DNA of 33,741 nt from JAICLV01 sp036380925 (GTDB lineage: Bacteria > Actinomycetota > Actinomycetes > Acidothermales > Acidothermaceae), in contig DASVDW010000107.1 in the NCBI GenBank assembly GCA_036380925.1, positions 1-33,741 of the forward strand, in the 5' to 3' direction. A program made the position numbers and the translations under genes. This document shows positions 8,631 to 17,328 of this stretch, piece after piece (positions within the stretch are counted from its first letter, which is position 1; the number at the start of each line of letters is the position of its first letter). The notes under the pieces are model-generated. The model was not told the DNA's origin. It saw only the letters and a program-made list of their open reading frames with translations, and ran no database searches.

Positions 8631-9449
8631 CTAGAGCCAGACGCCGCGCGCGACGATGACCGCCGGGCCGCGCAGCAGCACGTGGCCCGTTTCAGCGTCG
8701 AGCGTCAACCCCAACTCACCACCCGGAACGGAAAGCTGCCAAGACCCGGCAGAAATCCCAGCCCGAACCGCCAAAGCGGCGGCCACCGCGCACGCGCCGC
8801 TGCCACACGACTCGGTCTCCCCCACGCCGCGCTCGTGCACCCGCATGACCGCGTGCGCGTTGTCCACGAGGTTCACGAACTCGACGTTGACGCCAGCCGG
8901 GAAGACCGCCGCGTCGACGTCCGGAAGTACTGTCAAATCAAGGGATTCGACCGGCACGTCGGTGACGCACACCAGGTGCGGGTTGCCCATCGAGACGTGC
9001 AGTCCCTCGAACTTCACCCCGCGCAGCAAGGCGAACGACGTGTCGAAGACCGCGGGCCGACCCATGTCGACCGTGACATCGCCCGCGGCGCCAACCTCAA
9101 CGTGGACGACGCCGGCGCGCGTCCCGATCGGCAGCCGTCCGGGCCCCGCCAGCCCGGAGTCGACCAGGTACCGCGCGAACACCCGCAATCCGTTGCCGCA
9201 CGTCTCGGAGAGCGACCCGTCGGCGTTGCGGTAGTCCATGAACCACTCCGCTTCGGGCGCAAGCGCGGCCAGCGCCGGTTCAGCTGAACCGCGCACCACC
9301 CGCAGCACGCCGTCGGCGCCGATCCCGCCGCGCCGGTCGCACATCGCCGCGACCTGGCCGGCGGACAGCGACAGCGCCCCGTCTGGGTCCGGCACCACGA
9401 TGAAGTCGTTGCGGGTGCCGTGCCCCTTGACGAACGGAATCTCGCTCAC
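8631..9449 (-). CDS. dapF: Diaminopimelate epimerase
   Basis: 272 residues converting LL- to meso-diaminopimelate, needed for lysine and for meso-DAP peptidoglycan. The two catalytic cysteines are present: Cys84 in SETCGNGLRVFARYL and Cys215 in ESCGSGACA. The N-terminal signature GHGTRNDFIVV and the central SMGNPHLV are typical. The GTG start at 9449 overlaps the miaA stop by four bases (GTGA), indicating translational coupling. It is the last gene of the coupled dioxygenase-like/miaA/dapF set. Confidence 0.97.
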   Translation of the reverse strand: MSEIPFVKGHGTRNDFIVVPDPDGALSLSAGQVAAMCDRRGGIGADGVLRVVRGSAEPALAALAPEAEWFMDYRNADGSLSETCGNGLRVFARYLVDSGLAGPGRLPIGTRAGVVHVEVGAAGDVTVDMGRPAVFDTSFALLRGVKFEGLHVSMGNPHLVCVTDVPVESLDLTVLPDVDAAVFPAGVNVEFVNLVDNAHAVMRVHERGVGETESCGSGACAVAAALAVRAGISAGSWQLSVPGGELGLTLDAETGHVLLRGPAVIVARGVWL

Positions 9450-10354
9450 GCCTCCGATGGTAGCCAGCCGATCAACTCGACAGCTTCCTCAACTGACGGG
9501 GCGCGCAGCCAGTGCACCCGCGGGTCGGGCCGAAACCACGACCGCTGCCGGCGCACGAACCGCTTCGTCGCCAGCACGGTGTGCGAGCGCGCCTCGGCCT
9601 GCGTCAGCGATCCGTCGAGCATCGCCAAGACCTGCTTGTAGCCAAGGGCTCGACTGGCGGTCACACCAGACCGCAGACCACACGCGTCAGCGAGATGGCG
9701 CACCTCGTCGACAAGTCCGCGCGACAACATCTCGTCAACCCGCCGCTCCACTCGCGCATCGAGCTCGGCGGGATCGCGATCGAGTCCGATCAAGACCGCG
9801 TCGAAAATCGACGAGTACGGCGGCATCACCCCGGTGAACGGGCGGCCGCCGATCGCCATCACCTCCAGCGCCCGGACGATTCGCCGCCCGTTCGTCGGCA
9901 GGATCGCCGACGCCGCCGCCGGATTCGCCGCGGCCAGGCGGGCGTGCAGTCGCGCCGGCCCGACGACCGCCAGCTCCGCCTCGAGCGCGGCCCGCACCGC
10001 CGCGTCGGCGCCCGGAAACACCAGGTCGTCGAGCACCGCACGCACGTACAAGCCGGATCCGCCGACCAGAATCGGCAGCCGCCCCGCGTCCCACACTCGC
10101 GCCAAAGCCGCGCGCGCCAAAGCCTGGTATTCGGCGACGCTCGCCGTCTTCGTGACCGGCCAGATGTCGAGCAGGTGATGCGGCACGCCGCCGCGCTCCT
10201 GCACCGGGAGCTTCGCGGTCCCGATGTCCATGCCCTGGTAAAGCTGCATCGAGTCCGCGTTGACGATCTCCCCGCCGAGCCGCGCGGCCAACGCGACGCC
10301 GAACTCCGACTTGCCCGTCGCCGTCGGCCCGACGACCGCGACCACCCGGTTCAC
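9446..10354 (-). CDS. miaA: tRNA dimethylallyltransferase MiaA
   Basis: 302 residues. MiaA transfers a dimethylallyl group to A37 of tRNAs reading UNN codons, the substrate step before MiaB. Visible: P-loop GPTATGKS at about 9-16, NADSMQLYQGMDIGTAK, VGGSGLYVRAVLD, and the C-terminal ASRALGYKQ and TKRFVRRQRSWFR tRNA-contact segments. The GTG at 10354 overlaps the upstream stop as GTGA and places the P-loop at the expected position. A longer frame opens upstream, but it runs inside the preceding gene. The dapF start overlaps its stop in the same way. Confidence 0.96.
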   Translation of the reverse strand: MNRVVAVVGPTATGKSEFGVALAARLGGEIVNADSMQLYQGMDIGTAKLPVQERGGVPHHLLDIWPVTKTASVAEYQALARAALARVWDAGRLPILVGGSGLYVRAVLDDLVFPGADAAVRAALEAELAVVGPARLHARLAAANPAAASAILPTNGRRIVRALEVMAIGGRPFTGVMPPYSSIFDAVLIGLDRDPAELDARVERRVDEMLSRGLVDEVRHLADACGLRSGVTASRALGYKQVLAMLDGSLTQAEARSHTVLATKRFVRRQRSWFRPDPRVHWLRAPSVEEAVELIGWLPSEA

Positions 10355-11013
10355 ACCCGCGACCACGACGCGACCGTGTATTGCACGCCGTACGGCGCGC
10401 CGTCGTAGAGAATCTCCGCCTGCCACGCCGCCCCCGAAGCCGGCGCTGTCAGCGTCGCCAGCGCCTTCAGCGGCCCGACGCCACCGACCAGCAGGTCCGC
10501 GGCGAGCGCCTCGTCCAACCCGAGGAGCGCGTCCAGGTCCGCCGACGCGAGCGCGGCCGTCACCGCGGCGTCGAACGGCCCGGCCCGCTCATCGAGGTAG
10601 CCGGGCCCTTTGACGCTGCGTCGCGCGCTGCCGTCGGCCATCACGAGCAGTCCGGTCGGATCGGCGAGGTCGGGCCACCGCCCGACCGGCGAGCCGTCGG
10701 GCCGGACGGCGACGGCGCACCGTCGCTCGGCGCCAACGACCACCCGGTCGAGCAGCCAATCGCCGATCAGCAGCGGCAGCGGCTGGCTGCCGTCCGGCAG
10801 GCCGGGAGCGCCGGGGGCGAAGTCGCGCAGCCGCACCGCCGCGCCGTCCGAGCCAATGATCACGACCTGCCGGGGCGAGGCGGCGAGCATCCGCCGCAAC
10901 GCCAGGTCACACGCCGCCCGCAGGTCGTCGGTTTCGAACGCGGCGCCGCCGGCGACCGTGGGGACGAGCAGCGGCGGATGGGGGCAGATCGCCGCTGAGA
11001 TGATCACGAGCAC
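10351..11013 (-). CDS. Class III extradiol dioxygenase-like protein of unknown function
   Basis: 220 residues. It has the N-terminal AAICPHPPLLVP and a central VVIIGSD segment seen in the LigB/MEMO-like extradiol dioxygenase superfamily. Proteins like this sit beside miaA in many actinobacteria, but their reaction is not known to me. The His of CPHPP could be a metal ligand; a complete two-His-one-carboxylate set is not obvious. The start is GTG at 11013, with another GTG at 11007. The stop overlaps the miaA start by four bases, so it is probably co-translated with miaA and dapF. Neither aromatic ring cleavage nor a tRNA-related role can be claimed. Confidence 0.8.
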   Translation of the reverse strand: MLVIISAAICPHPPLLVPTVAGGAAFETDDLRAACDLALRRMLAASPRQVVIIGSDGAAVRLRDFAPGAPGLPDGSQPLPLLIGDWLLDRVVVGAERRCAVAVRPDGSPVGRWPDLADPTGLLVMADGSARRSVKGPGYLDERAGPFDAAVTAALASADLDALLGLDEALAADLLVGGVGPLKALATLTAPASGAAWQAEILYDGAPYGVQYTVASWSRV

Positions 11014-11147
11014 ATCACGACCTGCAGACTATCTGCGAGCTGACTTCGCTTCGGACGGCAAGATGGGCGAGACTGCACGAGCACGAACTCCTGCGGGAGC
11101 CACCGGCGCAAGAGCGACAACCTAGAGCAACAGGAGCGACACCGACG

Positions 11148-12356
11148 ATGGCCACCGACACCCCGTGGGGCCGCATCGCCGAGGACGGCACCGTCTACGT
11201 CCGGACCGCAGAGGGCGAGCGGGAGGTGGGCTCCTGGCAAGCCGGCCCGCCCGAGGAGGGTCTGGCGCACTTCACCCGCCGTTTCGACGACCTCGCCACC
11301 GAGGTGACCCTGCTTGAGACGAGACTCGCGTCCGGCGCCGCCTCCGCGTCGTCCACCGTCGTCGCGGCGACCAAGCTGCGCGCGACGCTGGCGACCGCGA
11401 ACGTCGTCGGAGATCTCGCCTCCCTTGACACCCGCCTCGCCACCTTGATCGACAGCGCCGAGGCGAAGCGGACCCAGGAGAAGGCGGAAAAGGTGGCCGC
11501 GGCCGAGCGGGCCGCGGCGGCCAAGCGCGCGCTGGCCGAGGAGGCCGAGGCCCTCGCCCAAAGCACGCAGTGGAAGAGCTCGGGCGACCGGTTGCGCGCG
11601 ATCGTCGAGGAGTGGCGCGCGATCAGGGGGGTCGATCGAAAGCTCGACGGCGAGCTGTGGAAGCGGGTCTCCGTGGCGCGAGCCGAGTTCGGACGACGCC
11701 GCGGCGCCCACTTCGCCGCGCTGGACGAGCAACGCAAGGAAGTCGTGGCGCGCAAGGAAAAGCTGGTGGCCGAAGCCGAGGCGCTGTCGGCGTCGTCCGA
11801 GTGGACCGCGACGGCGAACCGCTACAAGTCGCTGATGGCGCAGTGGAAGGCCGCCGGTCGCGCGTCGAAGGACACCGACGACGCGCTGTGGCAGAAGTTC
11901 CGCGCCGCCCAAGACGCCTTCTTCACCCGCCGCTCGGCCGCCTTCGACGAGCGCGACTCCGAGCACAAGGCCAATCAGGCCGCCAGGGAGGCCGTGCTGG
12001 CCGAGGCGGAGGCGATCGACCCGACCGCCGATCTGCCTGCGGCGCAAGCGAAGCTGCGGGATTTGCAGGCCCGCTACGCGTCGACCGGCCGGGTGCCGCG
12101 CGAGGTCGCGGCCGATCTCGACAAGCGCATGGACGCCGTCGCCGCCCGGGTGCGGGCCGCCGCCGACGCGCAATGGCGGGAGTCGACAGTCTCGTCGTCG
12201 CCGCTGGTCATTCGGCTGCGCGAGTCGGTCGAGAAACTCGAGCGCAAGATCGACCGCGCGCGCCAGGCCGGGCAGACCGCTCAGCTGCGCGACCTGGAGT
12301 CACAGCTGCAGACCCAACGACAGTGGCTGGCGCAAAGCGAGCGACCGGCCCGCTGA
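11148..12356 (+). CDS. DUF349 repeat protein, coiled-coil
   Basis: 402 residues, mostly charged helix. After an N-terminal TPWGRIAEDGTVYVRTAEGEREVGSW strand region there are long Ala/Glu/Lys coiled coils. Repeated DUF349-type helical units follow, each with a Trp-rich core: STQWKSSGDRLRAIVEEWRAI (about 141-161), SEWTATANRYKSLMAQWKAAG (about 222-242) and a degenerate third near 285-310. The unit LWxKFRAAQDAFFTRR is characteristic. The gene diverges from the dioxygenase-like gene. AGGAG lies about 11 bases before the ATG. Its neighbourhood, near miaA and miaB, resembles that of a mycobacterial homologue. Function is unknown; no enzyme motif or membrane segment is seen. Confidence 0.88.
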   Translation: MATDTPWGRIAEDGTVYVRTAEGEREVGSWQAGPPEEGLAHFTRRFDDLATEVTLLETRLASGAASASSTVVAATKLRATLATANVVGDLASLDTRLATLIDSAEAKRTQEKAEKVAAAERAAAAKRALAEEAEALAQSTQWKSSGDRLRAIVEEWRAIRGVDRKLDGELWKRVSVARAEFGRRRGAHFAALDEQRKEVVARKEKLVAEAEALSASSEWTATANRYKSLMAQWKAAGRASKDTDDALWQKFRAAQDAFFTRRSAAFDERDSEHKANQAAREAVLAEAEAIDPTADLPAAQAKLRDLQARYASTGRVPREVAADLDKRMDAVAARVRAAADAQWRESTVSSSPLVIRLRESVEKLERKIDRARQAGQTAQLRDLESQLQTQRQWLAQSERPAR

Positions 12357-12395
12357 CGTCACGAGAATGCCAGCTGCGACAGACGTCATGCGTGT

Positions 12396-12626
12396 CTACC
12401 GGCGATTTCCCGCCGATTCTGAGTTCGACTCCTCCGTAGCCGGCGGCGCCACCTCTTGGTAGCTAAGTCCGATCAGCGGAACACCCCACCGCGCGACCCG
12501 CACCAGCAAAAGCACCGCGACGCCAAGCCAAAATCCCGCCCAGCCAAAGAAGATCACCGCGACCACAAAGACCGCCAGCGCGACGCCGTACGGGACGGCG
12601 AACGCGGGCCGCAGGTACTTGCCCAT
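12396..12626 (-). CDS. Small membrane protein, unknown
   Basis: 76 residues with two hydrophobic segments (about 9-28 and 29-45) and a polar, acidic, Ser-rich C-terminus. It starts 4 bases after the miaB stop, so it is probably co-transcribed and perhaps coupled. I do not recognise the family; actinobacteria often have a membrane protein gene just after miaB. The ATG lies inside a suitable spacing from the miaB end, with no strong ribosome site of its own. Confidence 0.65.
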   Translation of the reverse strand: MGKYLRPAFAVPYGVALAVFVVAVIFFGWAGFWLGVAVLLLVRVARWGVPLIGLSYQEVAPPATEESNSESAGNRR

Positions 12627-12630
12627 CGAA

Positions 12631-14121
12631 CTACCGCAGCCGGGCCTGCGCCGAGATCGACGCCGCGGGGAAAGTGGGCATTCCTAGAACCACACCGCGT
12701 GGGGCCTGGTCGGCCCCGGTCGCCTGCCGCGCCTCCCACGCGTCACCGGCTCGCGTGCGCCGCACATCGTGGACGACGTCGGCGACAAGGTGGTGCGGCG
12801 CGGCGTAGGTCACTTCCGCGGTCACCACGTCACCCGGCCGAGCCGCGGGGTCGGCGGCAAAATGCACCAGCCGGTTGTCGGGGGCCCGACCGCTCATCCG
12901 GGCGGTGCGGTCGTCCTTGCGGCCCTCACCTTCGGCGACGAGGACGTCGACGAGTTTCCCAAGCTGTCTGCGGCTTTCCGTCCACGCGACGTCCTCGACG
13001 ACCGCCACCAGGCGGTCGTAGCGATCACGGACGACGTCCGGCGGCACCTGGTCGGCCATCTCGGCGGCGGGAGTCCCTGGCCGCTTGGAGTACTGGAAGG
13101 TGAACGCTCCCGCGAACCGGGCCTGCCGGACGACGTCCAGCGTGTCTTGGAAATCCGCCTCTGTCTCTCCAGGGAAGCCGACGATGATGTCGGTGGTGAT
13201 GGCGGCGTCCGGCATCGCCTCTCGAACGCGGGAGATGATGCCGAGGTACTTGTCGCGCCGGTACGAGCGACGCATGCGCTTGAGAACGTCGTCGGAACCG
13301 GATTGCAGCGGCATGTGCAACTGATGCATGACGTTCGGTGTCGAGGCCATCGCCTCGATCACGTCGTCGGTGAAATCGCGCGGATGCGGCGAAGTGAATC
13401 GAACCCGCTCCAGGCCGTCGATGGAGCCGCACGACCTGAGCAGCTTGGAAAACGCCTGCCGATCGCCGAACTCAGCCCCGTAGGAGTTGACGTTTTGCCC
13501 GAGCAGCGTCACCTCGAGAACGCCTTCGCGCACGAGTGTCTCGATCTCGAGAAGAATGTCGCCGGGCCGGCGATCTTTCTCGCGGCCGCGCAGACTCGGC
13601 ACGATGCAAAACGTGCACGTGTTGTTGCAGCCGACGCTGATCGCGACCCAGGCGGCGTACGCCGACTCGCGCCGCGACGGCAACGTCGACGGGAACACCT
13701 CAAGCGACTCGAGGATCTCGACCTGAGCCTCGTCGGCGATTCGCGCGCGCTCCAGCAAGACCGGCAGGGAGCCGACGTTGTGGGTGCCGAACACGACGTC
13801 CACCCATGGCGCCCGCCGCACGATCTCGCCGCGGTCTTTTTGCGCGAGGCAGCCGCCGACGGCGATCTGCATGCCCGGCTTGACTTGCTTCACCGAGAAC
13901 AGATGGCCGAGGTTGCCGTACAGCCGATTGTCGGCGTTCTCGCGCACCGCGCAGGTGTTGAACACGACGACGTCAGCTGCGGCATCGGCAGCCGCCCGCA
14001 CATAGCCCGCCTTCTCCAGCAACCCCGCGATGCGCTCGGAGTCATGGACGTTCATCTGGCAGCCGTAGGTGCGCACCTCATAGGTGCGTGGCGATGAGGT
14101 GGCAGGCGAAGACACGAGCAC
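12631..14121 (-). CDS. miaB: tRNA-2-methylthio-N6-dimethylallyladenosine synthase MiaB
   Basis: About 496 residues. This radical-SAM methylthiotransferase adds the 2-methylthio group to i6A37 made by MiaA. The N-terminal UPF0004 domain holds the three cluster cysteines at about 21 (YGCQMN), 57 (FNTCAVREN) and 91 (GGCLAQK). The radical-SAM motif CNNTCTFC spans 165-172. GFPGETEADF and FTFQYSKRPGTPAA are classic. A C-terminal TRAM domain begins near 420. The frame stays open into the upstream gene, so the start must be one of two GTGs, 14121 or 14115, 11-17 bases after the SARP regulator stop. I use 14121; neither has a strong ribosome site. Confidence 0.95.
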   Translation of the reverse strand: MLVSSPATSSPRTYEVRTYGCQMNVHDSERIAGLLEKAGYVRAAADAAADVVVFNTCAVRENADNRLYGNLGHLFSVKQVKPGMQIAVGGCLAQKDRGEIVRRAPWVDVVFGTHNVGSLPVLLERARIADEAQVEILESLEVFPSTLPSRRESAYAAWVAISVGCNNTCTFCIVPSLRGREKDRRPGDILLEIETLVREGVLEVTLLGQNVNSYGAEFGDRQAFSKLLRSCGSIDGLERVRFTSPHPRDFTDDVIEAMASTPNVMHQLHMPLQSGSDDVLKRMRRSYRRDKYLGIISRVREAMPDAAITTDIIVGFPGETEADFQDTLDVVRQARFAGAFTFQYSKRPGTPAAEMADQVPPDVVRDRYDRLVAVVEDVAWTESRRQLGKLVDVLVAEGEGRKDDRTARMSGRAPDNRLVHFAADPAARPGDVVTAEVTYAAPHHLVADVVHDVRRTRAGDAWEARQATGADQAPRGVVLGMPTFPAASISAQARLR

Positions 14122-14132
14122 CAGGGTACGGC

Positions 14133-16913
14133 CTAGCTCGCAGGCGCCTGCTCGCCGAGCACCTCCTCGATCACCTCGTCGACCGACGTCTTTCGGCCCT
14201 CCGTGCGTCCCCTGTCGAACTCGGCGCCGGTGCAGGCGGTCAGCACGTCGGCGTAGCGATGCCGGTAGGTGCTCCACCAACCGAGGAAGGAGCGCCCTTC
14301 TTCGGTCTCCACTGCGCCCCAGATGCGCCCTGCGCTCTCGAGGTCACCCGCTCTGGCCGCGATCAACGCCAAGGCGGCCAACGCGATCACCGTCTTGATC
14401 CGGTCGCCGCTGCGCCGAGCCGCTTGCAGCGCTTCGCGACCGTGCTGCTGCGCGCGAGCGTGCTCGCCGAGCTCGCTGGCGATCTCCGCCATGGTGCGCA
14501 GCCTGCTGTTCTCGCCCCACGGCCAGTGGCCTAGCTCGAGAAGCAGGTCGAGGCTTTCGCGTTCCAGCTCGTACGCGCGGGCGAGGTCACCCGAGCGCGC
14601 GGCGATGACAGACGCGCTGCGCAGCAACTCGCAGCGCTCATAGCGAAATCCACCCGTCGTCGCGCGCACTAGCGCGTCCTGCGTCACCGCGCGAGCGGTG
14701 TCGAGATCGCCTCTCACGAACGCGATGAGGGTCACCCGGTGCATCAGCCGAAGCTCACCCGCCTCGTCCCCGATCTCGCGGAAAAGATCGAGGCTTTGCT
14801 GGTAGTACCGTCCCGCCGCCCGCCAGTCGCCGCTCACCTCGCTGCTGCCGCCGAGGTCGCGCAGCGCGCGGGCGCGCACAACCGCCGGCACGTCGCCGGC
14901 CGCCCGCAGCAGCTCGGTCAGCCGCCGCACGCTCTCCCGGGGGCTGCTGGCGACCCAGAACTGCTCGAGCGCGGCCATCAGCGCGAGGCCGAGCAGCGGA
15001 TCGGCGTCATGGGCCCAGTCCAGTGCCGCGCGCATGTTGTCTTGCTCGACGTTGGCGATGTCGTAGCGCATCGGCGCGGGCGTGCCCAACGCGTCGATCG
15101 ACAGGTTGCAGCTTTCCGCGAGGCGCAGCGCATATTCGGCGTGACGGCGACGGACCTCCTGCGCCGAGCCCGACAGCGCGAGCCGCTCGGCGGCAAGCTC
15201 GCGCACGGTCTCCAGCATCGAGAATCGCGAACCGCCCGCGGTCGTCGCGCGCGCGAGCAGGCTGTGGTCGAGCAGCACCCGAAGTCGGGACAAGATGTCG
15301 TCCCCTGGGTCGAGCACCGCCGCGGCGGCGTCCACGGTGCAGCCACCGGAGAAGACCGACAAGACCTCGAGATCCCGTCTTGCCTGATCGTCGAGTTGGT
15401 CGAAACTCCACTCAAGCGTGGCGCGCAGGGTTTGCTGCCGCGCCGGCAGGTCGTGCGGACCGTCGCTGAGCAACGGCAAGCGGCTGCCGAGCCGGCCGAG
15501 CAGCTCGGCCGGGGTCAGCGCGCGCAGGTGGCCCGCGGCCAGCTCGATGGCCAGTGGCAGCCGGTCGAGCCGGTCGCACAAAGCGTTGATCGTCGTGGAC
15601 TCCATCGCGTCCGGCGCGAGCCTCGGGTCCACCGTGCGGGCGCGCTCGACAAACAACTCCGCGGCCGCGTCGGCCGGCAGCGGATCGACGGGGTAGACAT
15701 GCTCGCCCGAGACGTGCAGCACGACCCGGCTGGTCACCGCGATCTTCAGCTGCGGGGCCCTCGCGAGCAGCCAGACCAGCGTCGGGCCGGCGGCTCGCAG
15801 TTGCTCGAAATTGTCGAGCACCAGCAGCATCTCCCGAGCACGCAGGTGAGCGGCGAGCGCCTCGAGCGGCGCGTCGGAGACCGGCGGCGCCCCGAGCGCG
15901 CCACCGACAACCGCCGGGATGACCTCGGCCTCCCGCACGGTGGCGAGCGGCACGAACGCGACGCCGTCCGCGAATCGCGGGGCCTCGCGACGCGCCGCCT
16001 CGATCGCGAGCCGGGTCTTGCCCGAGCCGCCGGCGCCGGTCAGCACCACTAGTCGGACGTCCTCATGAGCCAGCAATGCGTGCAGTTCGCCCAGCTCGCG
16101 CTCCCGTCCGCGCAGCGGGTTCGGCGGGACGGGCAGCTCGATCGCCGGCGACGCCACGCCGAGTCTGCGATCGAGGCTCGCGTCCTGCCGCAGGATCAAC
16201 GTGTGCAGCTCCCGCAGCTCGTCCCCTGGTTCGACGCCGAGTTCATCGACCAACGACGAGCGGGTGGTCCGGTAGAGGTCAAGCGCCTGCGCCTGCCGAC
16301 CACTGCGATACAGCGCGAGCATCGCCTGGCCCTGCAAGCGTTCGCGCAACGGGTTGTCGGCGGCCGCGACGAGCAGCTCGGGCAGCACCGACCGGTGCCG
16401 ACCGAGTTCGAGCTCGGCCGCGAACCGCTCCTCCATCGCCAGGCGGCGCAGCTCGTCGAGCCGTTGCGCCTGCGCCCGCGCGAAATCGGCGTCCGCGAAA
16501 TCGGCGTAGGCGTCGCCGCGCCACAACTCGAGCGCCCGCCGCAACGTCGACGACGCGAGAGACGCGTTGCCTTCGCTCATCGCCGCCCGCGCCTGGTCGA
16601 GCAGCTCCTCGAAGCGGACCGCGTCGATTCGCGCGCCGTCGAGATTGATCGCGTAGCCAGCACCGGACGTGCGAATGGTGATCGCGGGTGGCAACACCTT
16701 GCGCAACTGCGACACGTAGACCTGCAACAGCTTGTCGGCCGACCGCGGCGGCGCTTGGGGCCACAGCGCGTCGATCAGCGCGTCGGCCGGGCGCACCACC
16801 TCAGGCGCGACGACGAGGGCGGCGAGCAACTGCCGGTGCTTGCGCGCCGCCAGCGCGATCGGCCCGCCGTCACCGACGACCTCAAGCGGTCCGAGCACGC
16901 GGATCTCGACCAT
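14133..16913 (-). CDS. SARP-type regulator with BTAD, NTPase and TPR regions (AfsR-like)
   Basis: 926 residues. Domains in order: an OmpR-like winged helix (about 1-92, MVEIRVLGPLEVVGDGG to SGAGYAI), a BTAD bacterial transcriptional activation domain (about 98-243), a signal-transduction NTPase with Walker A GAGGSGKT (293-300) and Walker B LLVLDNFE (363-370), then a long TPR-like helical C-terminus. This layout matches large SARP regulators of the AfsR type, which bind DNA repeats and activate secondary-metabolite or accessory genes. I chose the ATG at 16913 because the protein then begins directly with the winged helix. A frame extending 15 residues upstream lacks homology. It diverges from the ABM-like/beta-helix pair, a natural candidate target. 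miaB follows 11 bases after its stop. Confidence 0.92.
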   Translation of the reverse strand: MVEIRVLGPLEVVGDGGPIALAARKHRQLLAALVVAPEVVRPADALIDALWPQAPPRSADKLLQVYVSQLRKVLPPAITIRTSGAGYAINLDGARIDAVRFEELLDQARAAMSEGNASLASSTLRRALELWRGDAYADFADADFARAQAQRLDELRRLAMEERFAAELELGRHRSVLPELLVAAADNPLRERLQGQAMLALYRSGRQAQALDLYRTTRSSLVDELGVEPGDELRELHTLILRQDASLDRRLGVASPAIELPVPPNPLRGRERELGELHALLAHEDVRLVVLTGAGGSGKTRLAIEAARREAPRFADGVAFVPLATVREAEVIPAVVGGALGAPPVSDAPLEALAAHLRAREMLLVLDNFEQLRAAGPTLVWLLARAPQLKIAVTSRVVLHVSGEHVYPVDPLPADAAAELFVERARTVDPRLAPDAMESTTINALCDRLDRLPLAIELAAGHLRALTPAELLGRLGSRLPLLSDGPHDLPARQQTLRATLEWSFDQLDDQARRDLEVLSVFSGGCTVDAAAAVLDPGDDILSRLRVLLDHSLLARATTAGGSRFSMLETVRELAAERLALSGSAQEVRRRHAEYALRLAESCNLSIDALGTPAPMRYDIANVEQDNMRAALDWAHDADPLLGLALMAALEQFWVASSPRESVRRLTELLRAAGDVPAVVRARALRDLGGSSEVSGDWRAAGRYYQQSLDLFREIGDEAGELRLMHRVTLIAFVRGDLDTARAVTQDALVRATTGGFRYERCELLRSASVIAARSGDLARAYELERESLDLLLELGHWPWGENSRLRTMAEIASELGEHARAQQHGREALQAARRSGDRIKTVIALAALALIAARAGDLESAGRIWGAVETEEGRSFLGWWSTYRHRYADVLTACTGAEFDRGRTEGRKTSVDEVIEEVLGEQAPAS

Positions 16914-17007
16914 TCGTTCACCACCCCCACCCGCCGAAAGTCTCGCACCGCGACGCACACCGACGCGGCTAAACCGCCGCTATACCGGGCGGGGCGATGC
17001 TCACGGC
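16914..17007. promoter_or_regulatory. Divergent region between SARP regulator and ABM/beta-helix unit
   Basis: 94 bases. On the plus strand TATACC (16981-16986) is a possible -10, but no good -35 is visible. The related blocks CACCGCGACG (16946) and CACCGACG (16958) form a loose direct repeat upstream of it, the kind of arrangement SARP proteins use for activation. The 12-base spacing is not the usual 11 or 22, so this remains tentative. Confidence 0.3.
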
Positions 17008-17328
17008 GTGCCGTACGCATGCGTTCACGACGTCCCGTCGAGCTGGACCGAGTATGAACGGGCAGCCGAGTCGCTCGTCGACCCGCTGCCCCGCGGGTTG
17101 CTGGCGCATCTCGCCGGGCCGACCGACGAGGGTGTGCGAATCATCGAAATCTGGGACGACGAAGCGTCTGCCGCGTCGTTTCGCGACGAGCGACTAAGCC
17201 CCATGATCGCGCTGCTCACGGACGCGCCGTCGCACCGATCCGCGGTGCGCGACCTGCACGCCGTCCACCTCGTGATCGCCGATGTCACCGGTGCGGCCGC
17301 CACCCATCGAGAAGGGAGCACGCGATGA
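17008..17328 (+). CDS. Small ABM-like (dimeric alpha/beta-barrel) protein
   Basis: 106 residues from a GTG at 17008 with a G-rich ribosome site (GGGCGGGGCG) upstream. The pattern RGLLAHLAGPTDEGVRIIEIWDDEASAASFRDERLSPMIAL resembles the strand-helix core of antibiotic-biosynthesis-monooxygenase-like proteins, in which a Trp-containing strand is followed by a helix with 'F...RLxP'. There is no cofactor motif, so the function is open: stress or heme-type small monooxygenase, or a structural dimer. The last codon overlaps the next start (ATGA at 17325-17328), so it is translationally coupled to the secreted beta-helix protein. Confidence 0.7.
   Translation: MPYACVHDVPSSWTEYERAAESLVDPLPRGLLAHLAGPTDEGVRIIEIWDDEASAASFRDERLSPMIALLTDAPSHRSAVRDLHAVHLVIADVTGAAATHREGSTR

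Noticed and set aside
12354..12388. TGACGTC...GACGTCA inverted repeat between the DUF349 gene and the small membrane protein as a terminator.
   Set aside because: The loop is 21 bases and the stem only 7, so a stable terminator is doubtful.
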